DNA of 64,000 nucleotides from CAJMNU01 sp905214855 (GTDB taxonomy: Bacteria; Bacillota; Clostridia; Lachnospirales; Lachnospiraceae), in NCBI GenBank assembly GCA_937890595.1, contig CALADM010000023.1:8909-72908 (forward strand). The letters are read 5' to 3'. Of this stretch, positions 36,761 through 44,458 are shown piece after piece (within the stretch, counting starts at the first letter, position 1; the number at the start of each line of letters is the position of its first letter). Under the pieces are notes generated by a model. It had not been told where the DNA came from. It searched no databases and saw only the letters and a list, made by a program, of their open reading frames with translations. The position numbers and the translations under genes were made by a program.

Positions 36761-37642
36761 ATGAAAAAACTGTTGTTTATCTTTAATCCTATTTCTGGAA
36801 AGTCACGAATTAAAGATCAGTTATATGATGTGATCAATTTTTATACCCAGAATGGTTATATTGTTACTACGATTCCTACACAACATGCAAGACATGCATA
36901 TGAATTTTTAATAGAAAATCAGAATCAATATGATGCAATTATATGCAGTGGAGGAGATGGTACTCTTAATGAGACCGTTAGTGCATTGGTAAAAACAAAA
37001 TCACAAGCTCAGTTTGGATATTTACCATCTGGATCTACCAATGATTTTGCCAGAAGCATTGGCATACCATTTGAATTGGAAAAAGCAATGTGGCTTAGTG
37101 TTTATGGAAATGAACATTGTGTAGACCTAGGAAAAATAAATGATCAGATTTTTGTGTATGTTGCAGCATTTGGACTTTTTACAAATGTTGCATATGCTAC
37201 TCCCCAGAGATTCAAAAATATATTGGGATATCTTGCATATTTGTTAGAGGGGATCAGGCAGATTTCAGAGTTAAGAGTATATCATATCCATCTGACATAT
37301 GAAGATGGAGTGATAGAAGGTGATTTTATCATCGGATTGATTACTAATTCTATGTCTATAGGGGGATTCAAAAATCCAAGAAGTAATGTTGTAGAATTAG
37401 ACGATGGACTTTTTGAAGTAATTTTAATTCGTAAGCCCAATCATATTATTGAATTACAGTCTATTATTGCATCATTGCTTTCTGAAAAGCCAAACTCTTC
37501 GTTTATCACATATCTTCAATCTTCACGGATTCAGATTGAATCTGAAGAGATGAGCTGGACTGTAGATGGAGAGTATGGAGGAAATCATAAAAAGGTTGAA
37601 ATTACGAATTTAAAACAGGTCTTTTGTATTATGGGACAGTAA
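36761..37642 (+). CDS. Diacylglycerol kinase-family lipid kinase
   Basis: 293 residues with IFNPISGKSR at the start, SGGDGTLNE (about residues 63-71) and PSGSTNDFARSIG (about 89-101), the DAGK catalytic-domain signatures. It is soluble or peripheral, like DgkB. It follows the LtaS-like gene by 67 nt, which makes sense because LtaS activity releases diacylglycerol that must be recycled. Start 36761 is the conserved one; ATG 36746 is possible. It is the last gene of the AT-rich plus-strand run. Confidence 0.92.
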   Translation: MKKLLFIFNPISGKSRIKDQLYDVINFYTQNGYIVTTIPTQHARHAYEFLIENQNQYDAIICSGGDGTLNETVSALVKTKSQAQFGYLPSGSTNDFARSIGIPFELEKAMWLSVYGNEHCVDLGKINDQIFVYVAAFGLFTNVAYATPQRFKNILGYLAYLLEGIRQISELRVYHIHLTYEDGVIEGDFIIGLITNSMSIGGFKNPRSNVVELDDGLFEVILIRKPNHIIELQSIIASLLSEKPNSSFITYLQSSRIQIESEEMSWTVDGEYGGNHKKVEITNLKQVFCIMGQ

Positions 37643-37704
37643 ATGTATTTTTGTTTTAAATCTGAATTAAAATTTATTTGGCAAAATGTTAGAATATAGA
37701 TAAA

Positions 37705-37736
37705 AGCACCATAGGGCTTTTAAGTCTTATGGTGCT
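37705..37736 (-). terminator. Terminator of the PD-(D/E)XK-like gene
   Basis: AGCACCATA (37705-37713) pairs with TATGGTGCT (37728-37736), with more pairs inside. On the minus strand it is followed by TTTTA, on the plus strand by CATG, so it serves the minus-strand gene. Confidence 0.7.
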
Positions 37737-37748
37737 CATGATCTCTGA

Positions 37749-38504
37749 TTACTGGTATCCAATTACTTCGGATGATACTTCTTGAATTGTTTCATCGCTT
37801 ATGTTCGCAATGTCTAATAGATAAACACTGTTCAATCTGGGATTGAATATGCCAAGTTTTTTAATGTTCTGAAATTCTTTGTGGATTGAATGACATCCCA
37901 TTATGTAATATATAAGTATTTGTAAAGTATATTTGTTTTTAGGAGCATCTTTGGAAACTTTCAAATCCCATAAAGTATCTTTGGTTAAATAATCACCATC
38001 ACCAGATGAAATAATATCTGTATATCCTCCCTCAAAAGTAAAACCATCTACTACAACAGGACCATATTTTTGCCAAAATGATAAACATCTATTGACCATG
38101 ATACGTATATTGTCAATTGTTTCAGTATTTGGCTGGATTTGTTGGACAGGTTTATATCCAAGTGTTCCAGCACGAAAACAAACATCATAGCCAACCGCTT
38201 TGCAGGCACTGATAATAGAATTATCATCTAATCCCTTGATTTTGGAGAGGAGTTTTTCGGCATTTTTTCTTTCTTGGATTAGTTCAGAACCAAGTAATGA
38301 AATATGAAATGCTTCCTCTATAGGTGTTCCTGTCATAAATCTGGTTAAATAGTCTACCGCCAATCCCACTAAACTGGCATGTATATTTTCGTTGGAATTT
38401 AAATTAATTCCGTCATTAAGCTTAGTTTCTGTAAAGTCCTTTGGTTTTATATATCCCCCACGAGGTTGCTTTGTTACTTTTATTCTTTGTGTAACAGAAT
38501 ACAT
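37749..38504 (-). CDS. Stand-alone PD-(D/E)XK nuclease-like protein
   Basis: 251 residues, no signal peptide. I do not know the specific family. The C-terminal half shows the RecB/Cas4-like pattern: Glu158, Asp163 (EGGYTD), Asp180-x-Lys182 (WDLKVSK) and Gln195 with YY (TLQILIYY). The N-terminal half is helical. No helicase or other nuclease partner is adjacent. It is transcribed against the glycan cassette and lies at its right edge. A role in DNA processing or defence is possible but not shown; the residues fit an active enzyme. GAAAGG precedes the ATG. Confidence 0.7.
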   Translation of the reverse strand: MYSVTQRIKVTKQPRGGYIKPKDFTETKLNDGINLNSNENIHASLVGLAVDYLTRFMTGTPIEEAFHISLLGSELIQERKNAEKLLSKIKGLDDNSIISACKAVGYDVCFRAGTLGYKPVQQIQPNTETIDNIRIMVNRCLSFWQKYGPVVVDGFTFEGGYTDIISSGDGDYLTKDTLWDLKVSKDAPKNKYTLQILIYYIMGCHSIHKEFQNIKKLGIFNPRLNSVYLLDIANISDETIQEVSSEVIGYQ

Positions 38505-38592
38505 AATGTCATCGCCTTTCTATTGACAAATAGGTACATTAATGTTTTTACAAAATATAGATTTATTATATAGATGTTTTTATTAATAGTCT

Positions 38593-39231
38593 TTACAACC
38601 CCTTCTGCAGCAGATCATGCAGATAATCTTTCAATTTTTCAATATCACCATCTGCAAAACAATATCCATCCATCTGACAACGTTTTGCGCCTTCTATATT
38701 CTGTGGCAGATCATCGATAAAGAAGCACTCCAAAGGATTTAAATGGAATTTCTCAAATAAACGTTCATAGATCACTGCATCTGGCTTGAGGCACTTTTCA
38801 TCTGCAGAAACCAAAAGACCATCGAAATATTCCAGACCGGGAATTTTTCTATAATAGGAATAGAAAGACAGTGCAGCATTAGAACATAAATAGATATGGT
38901 AGCCATATTTTTTTAAACGGCGGACCAAATCACCCATTTCATAGATTGGATCCATATAATGATACCAATTTTTCAGGCAATGAGTAATTTCCTGACAGGA
39001 TTTCTCATAATATTCCTGTGAAGAGGAGATCGCATGTACTTTTGCAAAGATCCGTTTTAATGCATCTTCTTCACTTAAAACGCCTTTATCCATCAATTTC
39101 CATTCTGGTCCATTCAAGAGGTATGTAGAAACCAACAGACGAAATTCAGGAGAAACGGTATTCTGACAGATTTTTTCAGGAGAATAACGTAAGAGAACAT
39201 TCCCCATATCAAAGATAATATTACGAATCAT
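38593..39231 (-). CDS. HAD-superfamily hydrolase (subfamily IA)
   Basis: About 212 residues. IIFDMGNVLL (residues 4-13) supplies the catalytic Asp; LCSNA is motif II; KCLKPD motif III; FFIDDLPQNIEGA motif IV. The sequence resembles the YihX/epoxide-hydrolase-like phosphatase group with a helical cap. The substrate is unknown. The start MIRN at 39231 is the conserved one; MYTM at 39240 sits too close to AAAGGA. Base composition is nearer to the core genome than to the cassette. Confidence 0.87.
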   Translation of the reverse strand: MIRNIIFDMGNVLLRYSPEKICQNTVSPEFRLLVSTYLLNGPEWKLMDKGVLSEEDALKRIFAKVHAISSSQEYYEKSCQEITHCLKNWYHYMDPIYEMGDLVRRLKKYGYHIYLCSNAALSFYSYYRKIPGLEYFDGLLVSADEKCLKPDAVIYERLFEKFHLNPLECFFIDDLPQNIEGAKRCQMDGYCFADGDIEKLKDYLHDLLQKGL

Positions 39232-39272
39232 AGTATACATTGTCCTTTCTAAATTTATTTTTAATATAATGT

Positions 39273-39317
39273 AGTATAACACAGAAAACAGGAAATAGAT
39301 ATTCTTTCTGTTTTCTG
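39273..39317 (-). promoter_or_regulatory. Extended -10 promoter and inverted repeat before the HAD gene
   Basis: On the minus strand TATACT (39278-39273) is preceded by TGT. Directly upstream, CAGAAAACAG at 39282-39291 is mirrored by CTGTTTTCTG at 39308-39317, a 10-bp perfect repeat extended by three more pairs. It spans the -35 region and has no U-tract, so it may be an operator. Confidence 0.45.
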
Positions 39318-39383
39318 GATAATAGACATATTTTAAGCAGATGTGTCTTATATATGTATTATGGCATAGTATTCATGCATGTT

Positions 39384-39671
39384 ATGAATGAGCAAAAAAC
39401 GCTTAGTTTTGAGGATGCTGATATTAATGCTGAGGAAAATTCAGATTGGAGACTTGGGGTTATGGAAAACAGCCAAATGTCTGCTAAAGATATGATCCAG
39501 AGAATTTACGAGTTGGAACAGGAAAATAAGAAACTGACAGAGACAGTGGAATGGATGCATGATACGATCTGGAATATGTTAAGGGAACGAAAGAAAATGG
39601 AACAAGCATATAGAGAGGCAGCAGCGGCAACGATAAATACTTCCTTTTTGTCCAGCCCACAACATGGCTAA
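39384..39671 (+). CDS. Small coiled-coil protein of unknown function
   Basis: Up to 95 residues from ATG 39384, or 69 from ATG 39462, which has GGAG ten bases upstream. The segment YELEQENKKLTETVEWMHDT and onwards is a clear amphipathic coiled coil. There is no signal peptide and no known domain. The stop codon lies in the loop of a strong terminator, which supports a real transcript. Confidence 0.55.
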   Translation: MNEQKTLSFEDADINAEENSDWRLGVMENSQMSAKDMIQRIYELEQENKKLTETVEWMHDTIWNMLRERKKMEQAYREAAAATINTSFLSSPQHG

Positions 39672-39697
39672 GGATTGGTTGTGTGCTGGACTTTTTT
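39650..39697 (+). terminator. Rho-independent terminator of the small coiled-coil gene
   Basis: GTCCAGC and CACAAC (39650-39663) pair with GTTGTG and GCTGGAC (39678-39691) around one internal mismatch; TTTTTT follows. Confidence 0.9.
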
Positions 39698-39753
39698 AAC
39701 GATACATAACTGAAAAACAGTGGGAATGCCTGATTGTTCACCAATAAAAGAGT

Positions 39754-40314
39754 TTACACTCCCAAAACTTCAAAAGCACGGTATAGGGCTGCGGCATGGA
39801 CAGATTGCAGAATCTGTCCAGTCTGCAGCATTTCTTTTACCTTAGGGATGGACATCAATTCTACTTCGATCTCTTCTGTGGTATCTAATTTTTGACAACT
39901 TGTTTTCTTTGCATGTTGAGCCAGATAGCACCATGCATAGTTGGTAAGGCAGGAAGCGTTGGGGGCGATCTTAAAGAGAAATTGCAGATCATCCGCCTGA
40001 TATCCTGTTTCTTCTAATAATTCCCGTTTGGCTGCTGCCTCAAAATCCTCCCCGACTTCTACGCATCCTGCCGGAATTTCAGGGATCACTTCACGCAGTC
40101 CGTGGCGGTACTGGTAGATCATAGGAATCTGTCCATCATCTGTGACTGCGATCACAACAACAAAATCTGGGATATGATTTACATAAAATGGAGCAATCAT
40201 GGTGCCATTTGCCATGCGGCAGTCATCTGCGGTTAAATTAATCCAAGGATCTTGGATAATGGTTTTAGAAGAAAGAAGTTCCCATTTCATTTGCTCTTTT
40301 TTGTCTGGATTCAT
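39754..40314 (-). CDS. NUDIX hydrolase (ADP-ribose pyrophosphatase-like)
   Basis: 186 residues. The Nudix box is complete (G, then E, then RELLEETGY; about residues 82-105), preceded by the YQYRHGLREVIPEIPAG segment characteristic of ADP-ribose pyrophosphatases, which suggests that substrate. GGAAAG precedes the ATG at 40314. It is monocistronic. Confidence 0.93.
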   Translation of the reverse strand: MNPDKKEQMKWELLSSKTIIQDPWINLTADDCRMANGTMIAPFYVNHIPDFVVVIAVTDDGQIPMIYQYRHGLREVIPEIPAGCVEVGEDFEAAAKRELLEETGYQADDLQFLFKIAPNASCLTNYAWCYLAQHAKKTSCQKLDTTEEIEVELMSIPKVKEMLQTGQILQSVHAAALYRAFEVLGV

Positions 40315-40419
40315 CTGATTTATCTTCCTTTCCTGAATATCTGTTTAGAGAGTTCTAATATCAGTATAATGTATAATGCCATGTTGGTAAATGGAATGCA
40401 AGTATTTTTAAATCTCTGC

Positions 40420-40464
40420 AAAAAACAAGCCATGGAAAGTCTTGATATCTTTCCACAGCTTGTT
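40420..40464 (-). terminator. Terminator of the choline-binding-repeat gene
   Basis: AACAAGC/GCTTGTT and GGAAAG/CTTTCC pair around a small internal loop; on the minus strand the stem runs into TTTTTT (40425-40420). It lies about 100 nt after the stop of the gene to its right. Confidence 0.8.
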
Positions 40465-40560
40465 GATGGGGATACAGCCTTTTTTGTTGTTTATACTATA
40501 ACAAGTAGTTAGTTTGTTTTTTTAGATGTTCTGGATTCGGATTTCTTTTCCTGACTAGGT

Positions 40561-41919
40561 TTACTGTATGATCTTTCCTTCCGTATCCACAACCCATACT
40601 TTGTTGTTCTCGTCTCTGAAATCTCTGTATCCAGAACCCAGATCCGGTCTTTCGGAAGACTTAGAAGATTTACCAGCTTTCTGGAGACTTCCCTTTGTAT
40701 TTACAAGATAGGATACGTCATCCAGTACAGCAGGGGCATAGCGGAGATCTTCATTGGCATCCTGACGTTTACCCTGTACATACACGGCATTGTCATAAAT
40801 ACCATGAAGCCCCTGACCCTTTTTAGAGCCGTCTGTGTAGAAAAACCAAGTAAAGCTGTCACCACTTTCCTCATCATAGATAGTCTGTTTTCCGGTTTTC
40901 ATCGCACCGCCTTCTCCTTCTTCACCAAAGTAAAAATTAGCAGTAGTCCCATCTTCCAATGTGATGTTTTTCAGTCCGGTCTGCATGACACCTTTCTCAT
41001 TGAAGCAGTATTTTTTAGAATCGATTGTAAACAGTTCAAGAGAATGATTGGAAGCTGCATGTGGTTTTCCATTTTTTAAATAGAACCAGTAAGATTCATC
41101 AATACTGTGGATTCCTTCAATTCCTTCCAGTTCCATCCACCCTTCGGAACGGCTTCCATCCTCTGTGGAATAGTGCTGGTAATTGGATAGGAGAAGGTCT
41201 GTGGCAGAGCCATCTGCGTTGGAAGCAGTTGCATTGCCGGTTTTAACCCATCCGGTCTGCATCGCACCATCTATAAAAGTATAGTATTTTCCATCAATTT
41301 TTTTATCTGTCTGATTGTCAATACGGCGGCCACGAGAGTCAAAGTAAGACCAGACATCCCCATTGTCTGGATTGTTGACATCTTCTTCAAAGAAGATCCA
41401 GCCAGTCTGCATCGCACCATTGGACTCATCTCCACAGAAATAGGTATAGCCATCTACCTCGATCAGTCCGGTCTGCATTTGTCCGTCTTCATTAAAGTAA
41501 TACTGTTTGTCATTGATCGTGTACCATCTAGAGTTTACGGCACGACCATTTTTGTCAAAGTAGTACCAGTACTGGGAAGGGGCATCCTCTACATCCCAGT
41601 CTTCTTCATTTTCAATGGAGATCCATGTGTTTGTCACCATAGAACCATCACTTCCCACATAACGGTCATCAATTTTCTGGTTAAAAGTCAAATTACCATC
41701 GGAATCCAGATAATACCAGTTGTCATTGACTTTTTTCCATGTATCTGTCTCCAAATATCCTTCAGAGCCATAATATACCCAGTTCCCATTTTCTTCTGTC
41801 CATCCGTTTGTTTTGGCAAAGACAGATGCTGTCGCTGGAAATGTTGTCATCTTTGGTGCAAGAACGGCCATCAATGCCGCAGCAGATAATACTGCTAAAA
41901 ATTTAGATTCTTTTCTCAT
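40561..41919 (-). CDS. Secreted choline-binding-repeat protein
   Basis: 452 residues. A signal peptide (basic head, hydrophobic stretch about residues 8-27, cleavage after an AxA-type site) is followed almost entirely by cell-wall-binding repeats of about 20 residues with WYY/YYF aromatic pairs and GAMQTGW cores, roughly a dozen copies of varied length. There is no catalytic domain. Such repeats bind phosphocholine on teichoic acids, or act as general carbohydrate modules. It suggests a choline-decorated wall, in line with the LicD gene at 8122. GGGGAG precedes the ATG at 41919; the frame extends upstream without a ribosome site. Confidence 0.9.
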   Translation of the reverse strand: MRKESKFLAVLSAAALMAVLAPKMTTFPATASVFAKTNGWTEENGNWVYYGSEGYLETDTWKKVNDNWYYLDSDGNLTFNQKIDDRYVGSDGSMVTNTWISIENEEDWDVEDAPSQYWYYFDKNGRAVNSRWYTINDKQYYFNEDGQMQTGLIEVDGYTYFCGDESNGAMQTGWIFFEEDVNNPDNGDVWSYFDSRGRRIDNQTDKKIDGKYYTFIDGAMQTGWVKTGNATASNADGSATDLLLSNYQHYSTEDGSRSEGWMELEGIEGIHSIDESYWFYLKNGKPHAASNHSLELFTIDSKKYCFNEKGVMQTGLKNITLEDGTTANFYFGEEGEGGAMKTGKQTIYDEESGDSFTWFFYTDGSKKGQGLHGIYDNAVYVQGKRQDANEDLRYAPAVLDDVSYLVNTKGSLQKAGKSSKSSERPDLGSGYRDFRDENNKVWVVDTEGKIIQ

Positions 41920-42005
41920 GTTGTTCTCCCCTTTTTTGAATGTGAAAATTGAAATAGAATAACTTGGAATACAATTGAAACACAATGAAAATGCAATTGC
42001 TATGC

Positions 42006-42033
42006 GTACTTGTACCTTGAATTGTACTTGTAA
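42006..42033. repeat. Two direct repeats of GTACTTGTA in the CBP leader
   Basis: GTACTTGTAC at 42006-42015 and GTACTTGTAA at 42024-42033 are spaced 18 bp apart, about two helical turns, and each is close to palindromic. They lie between the minus-strand promoter and the choline-binding gene and may bind a regulator. Confidence 0.4.
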
Positions 42034-42061
42034 CGAAAAGCCGTTGTTGCCTTACGACGTG

Positions 42062-42089
42062 ATTATAGCGTAGGGGGAGGGAGAGTGAA
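42062..42089 (-). promoter_or_regulatory. Promoter of the choline-binding-repeat gene
   Basis: On the minus strand TTCACT (42089-42084), a 16-nt spacer and TATAAT (42067-42062), giving a leader of about 140 nt. Confidence 0.55.
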
Positions 42090-42157
42090 AGTGAGGATTG
42101 CTGGTAAGATTGGAAGGAGATGACAAAGGTGAGAAAAGACAGCAGAATATCTGTATT

Positions 42158-42187
42158 TTTTCATTTACGGTTTTCATCTGCTATGAT
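42158..42187 (+). promoter_or_regulatory. Possible promoter of the second sugar operon
   Basis: TATGAT at 42182-42187 preceded by TGC; TTTTCA at 42158-42163 is a poor -35 at 18 nt. The leader is about 145 nt. Confidence 0.4.
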
Positions 42188-42332
42188 GTTATGAGAAATG
42201 GAAAAAGCAGAAAAGTCGGAAAGCAAGGAAGTCTTTCGTAGACGGTTAGTGTATTCTGTGGTAAGATAACGTATAGAAATTGACAGACAGGAAGCGGGAA
42301 AGCAAAAATAAAAAACGAAGAGAGGTATCCGA

Positions 42333-44396
42333 TTGAGAGTAAAAGTATCAAATTATATTTCACAATTTCTTGTGAAGGCAGGTATCAAGAGAGTATTTAC
42401 AGTGACTGGCGGAGGTGCTATGCACTTAAATGATGCATTGGGACATCAGGAAGGATTGGAGTGTCTGTATGAACACCACGAACAGGCTTGTGCAATGGCT
42501 GCTGAATGCTATTCCAGAATCCATGGAAAGATAGGGGCACTCTGTGTCACAACAGGTCCGGGAGGAACAAATGCGATCACCGGAGTAGTGGGAGGATGGC
42601 TGGATTCTATTCCCATGTTAGTCCTGTCCGGTCAGGTGCGTTATGATACCACGGCACGCAGTACAGGGCTGGAACTGCGTGCGATGGGAGATCAGGAATT
42701 TGATATTACAAAGGCAGTTGGCTGTATGACCAAATATTCTGAGATGGTCTTAGACCCTATGAGAATCCGCTATTGTCTGGAAAAGGCTCTGTATCTGGCA
42801 TATTCAGGAAGACCAGGACCATGCTGGTTGGATATCCCTTTGAATGTACAGGGAGCGTATGTGGAAAGTGATGATCTGATCGGATTTAATGCTGTTTTAT
42901 ATGAAGAAGGCGGAGATGGCTGGGCAGGAGAAGAAAGCCGTATACTGCCGGATTCTGATGAACTGAGACAGACAGCAGGAACCGGAGTTTCTGTGGATTC
43001 TGTGAGACGTTCTGCAGGTGCTGTGATACCAGAAGATTTTTATGGGATCGGTGAAAATAGACAAAACCTTCCGCCTAAAGTATCCATAGAAACTGCACGC
43101 CAGATCCTTGCAAAGATCCGCAGTGCAAAACGTCCTGTGATCAATGCAGGAAATGGAATCCGTATTGCAGGCTGTCATGATCTGTTTATGCAGGTAGTAG
43201 ATCGTCTTGGAATACCAGTTGTGACTGGATGGAACAGTATAGATTGTATCTATGATGAACATCCTCTTTATGTAGGAAGAGCAGGTGGTATGGGAGATCG
43301 TCCGGGTAATTTTGCAGTGCAGAACAGTGATGTGCTTTTATCCCTTGCGAGCCGTTTGAGTATCCGTCAGGTGGGATATGACTGGGCATCTTGGGCGAGG
43401 GCTTCTTATGTGATCGCCAATGATATTGATGCGGAGGAACTGAAAAAACCATCTTTGCATGTAGAGATGCCAGTTCATGCAGATGTAAGGGATCTTTTAG
43501 AGGCATTGCTGGAAGTGTTGCGTCTGGAAGAGACAGGGCAGGCTGGATTAAGTGAATATGAGAGAGAAATCGTGCGTCCTATGCCAATGGAGACACCAGA
43601 AGGTACTGTGACAACACATTGTCCAGACTGGGTGAATATCTGTCAGAACTGGAAGAAGGAATATCCGGTAGTCCAGCCAAAGCATTTTGAAGAAAAAGAA
43701 GATAAGCCTGCGAATGTATATGCGATGATCAAGACATTGAGTGATCGTCTTCCGGAAGGACAGGTGACAGTAGTAGGAAATGGCTCTGCATGTGTTGTGG
43801 GTGGACATGCCTATGTCATGAAAAAAGGACAGCGTTTTATCTCCAACTCTGCGATCGCATCTATGGGATACGACCTGCCAGCTGCAATTGGAGCATGGGC
43901 AGCCTTAAAAGATGGAAAAGAGCTGTCAGAAGGCAGGAGACGGGTGATCCTTGTGACAGGAGACGGAAGTATCCAGATGAATCTTCAGGAACTTCAGACG
44001 ATTATCCATCATCAAATGGATATCAAGATATTTTTGATCAATAATGGAGGATATCATTCCATCCGTCAGACACAAAAGAACTTTTTTGGAGAGCCATTAG
44101 TAGGAATTGGTGATGACAGTCACGACCTGAGTTTTCCGAAGATGGAGAAACTGGCAGAAGCGTATGGTTATCCATATATATGTGTAAAACACAACCATGA
44201 GTTGGCAGAGGGGATTGAGAAAGCACTTCAGATGGAAGGACCGGTGATCTGTGAGGTATTTGTGGATATAGAACAGAAATTTGAGCCAAAATCTGCTGCA
44301 AAGAGACTTCCGGATGGAACTATGGTATCTCCGCCTTTAGAGGATCTGGCACCATTTTTGTCCAGAGAAGAATTGGAAAAGAATATGTATATCTAA
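42333..44396 (+). CDS. ThDP-dependent enzyme of the acetolactate-synthase family in a sugar operon
   Basis: 687 residues. The N-terminal Pyr domain has the catalytic Glu50 (EHHEQACAMAAE). The C-terminal PP domain has the ThDP signature GDGS (about 544) to NN (about 570). Family members are usually 550-600 residues; the extra length lies at about residues 180-245, between the Pyr and central domains, and looks unstructured. Its place with an SDR and glycosyltransferases argues against amino-acid metabolism. YerE of Yersinia, which adds a two-carbon unit to a CDP-4-keto-3,6-dideoxy sugar, is a model. The start is TTG 42333 behind AGAGAGG. The stop overlaps the next frame. Confidence 0.85.
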   Translation: MRVKVSNYISQFLVKAGIKRVFTVTGGGAMHLNDALGHQEGLECLYEHHEQACAMAAECYSRIHGKIGALCVTTGPGGTNAITGVVGGWLDSIPMLVLSGQVRYDTTARSTGLELRAMGDQEFDITKAVGCMTKYSEMVLDPMRIRYCLEKALYLAYSGRPGPCWLDIPLNVQGAYVESDDLIGFNAVLYEEGGDGWAGEESRILPDSDELRQTAGTGVSVDSVRRSAGAVIPEDFYGIGENRQNLPPKVSIETARQILAKIRSAKRPVINAGNGIRIAGCHDLFMQVVDRLGIPVVTGWNSIDCIYDEHPLYVGRAGGMGDRPGNFAVQNSDVLLSLASRLSIRQVGYDWASWARASYVIANDIDAEELKKPSLHVEMPVHADVRDLLEALLEVLRLEETGQAGLSEYEREIVRPMPMETPEGTVTTHCPDWVNICQNWKKEYPVVQPKHFEEKEDKPANVYAMIKTLSDRLPEGQVTVVGNGSACVVGGHAYVMKKGQRFISNSAIASMGYDLPAAIGAWAALKDGKELSEGRRRVILVTGDGSIQMNLQELQTIIHHQMDIKIFLINNGGYHSIRQTQKNFFGEPLVGIGDDSHDLSFPKMEKLAEAYGYPYICVKHNHELAEGIEKALQMEGPVICEVFVDIEQKFEPKSAAKRLPDGTMVSPPLEDLAPFLSREELEKNMYI

Positions 44397-44458
44397 TGTA
44401 TAGGTATCATAGTGATTTTGTTCAAAAAGAAAAATCAGAGGAAGAGAAAGGGAAAAAG

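Noticed and set aside
24178..38592. Integrative element carrying the glycan cassette
   Set aside because: No integrase, transposase, relaxase, tRNA target or flanking direct repeats were found; homologous replacement explains the composition shift better.
40252..40512. Plus-strand frame of 86 codons over the NUDIX start and the CBP terminator
   Set aside because: It covers the terminator hairpin and the NUDIX leader and has no ribosome site; no recognisable domain.
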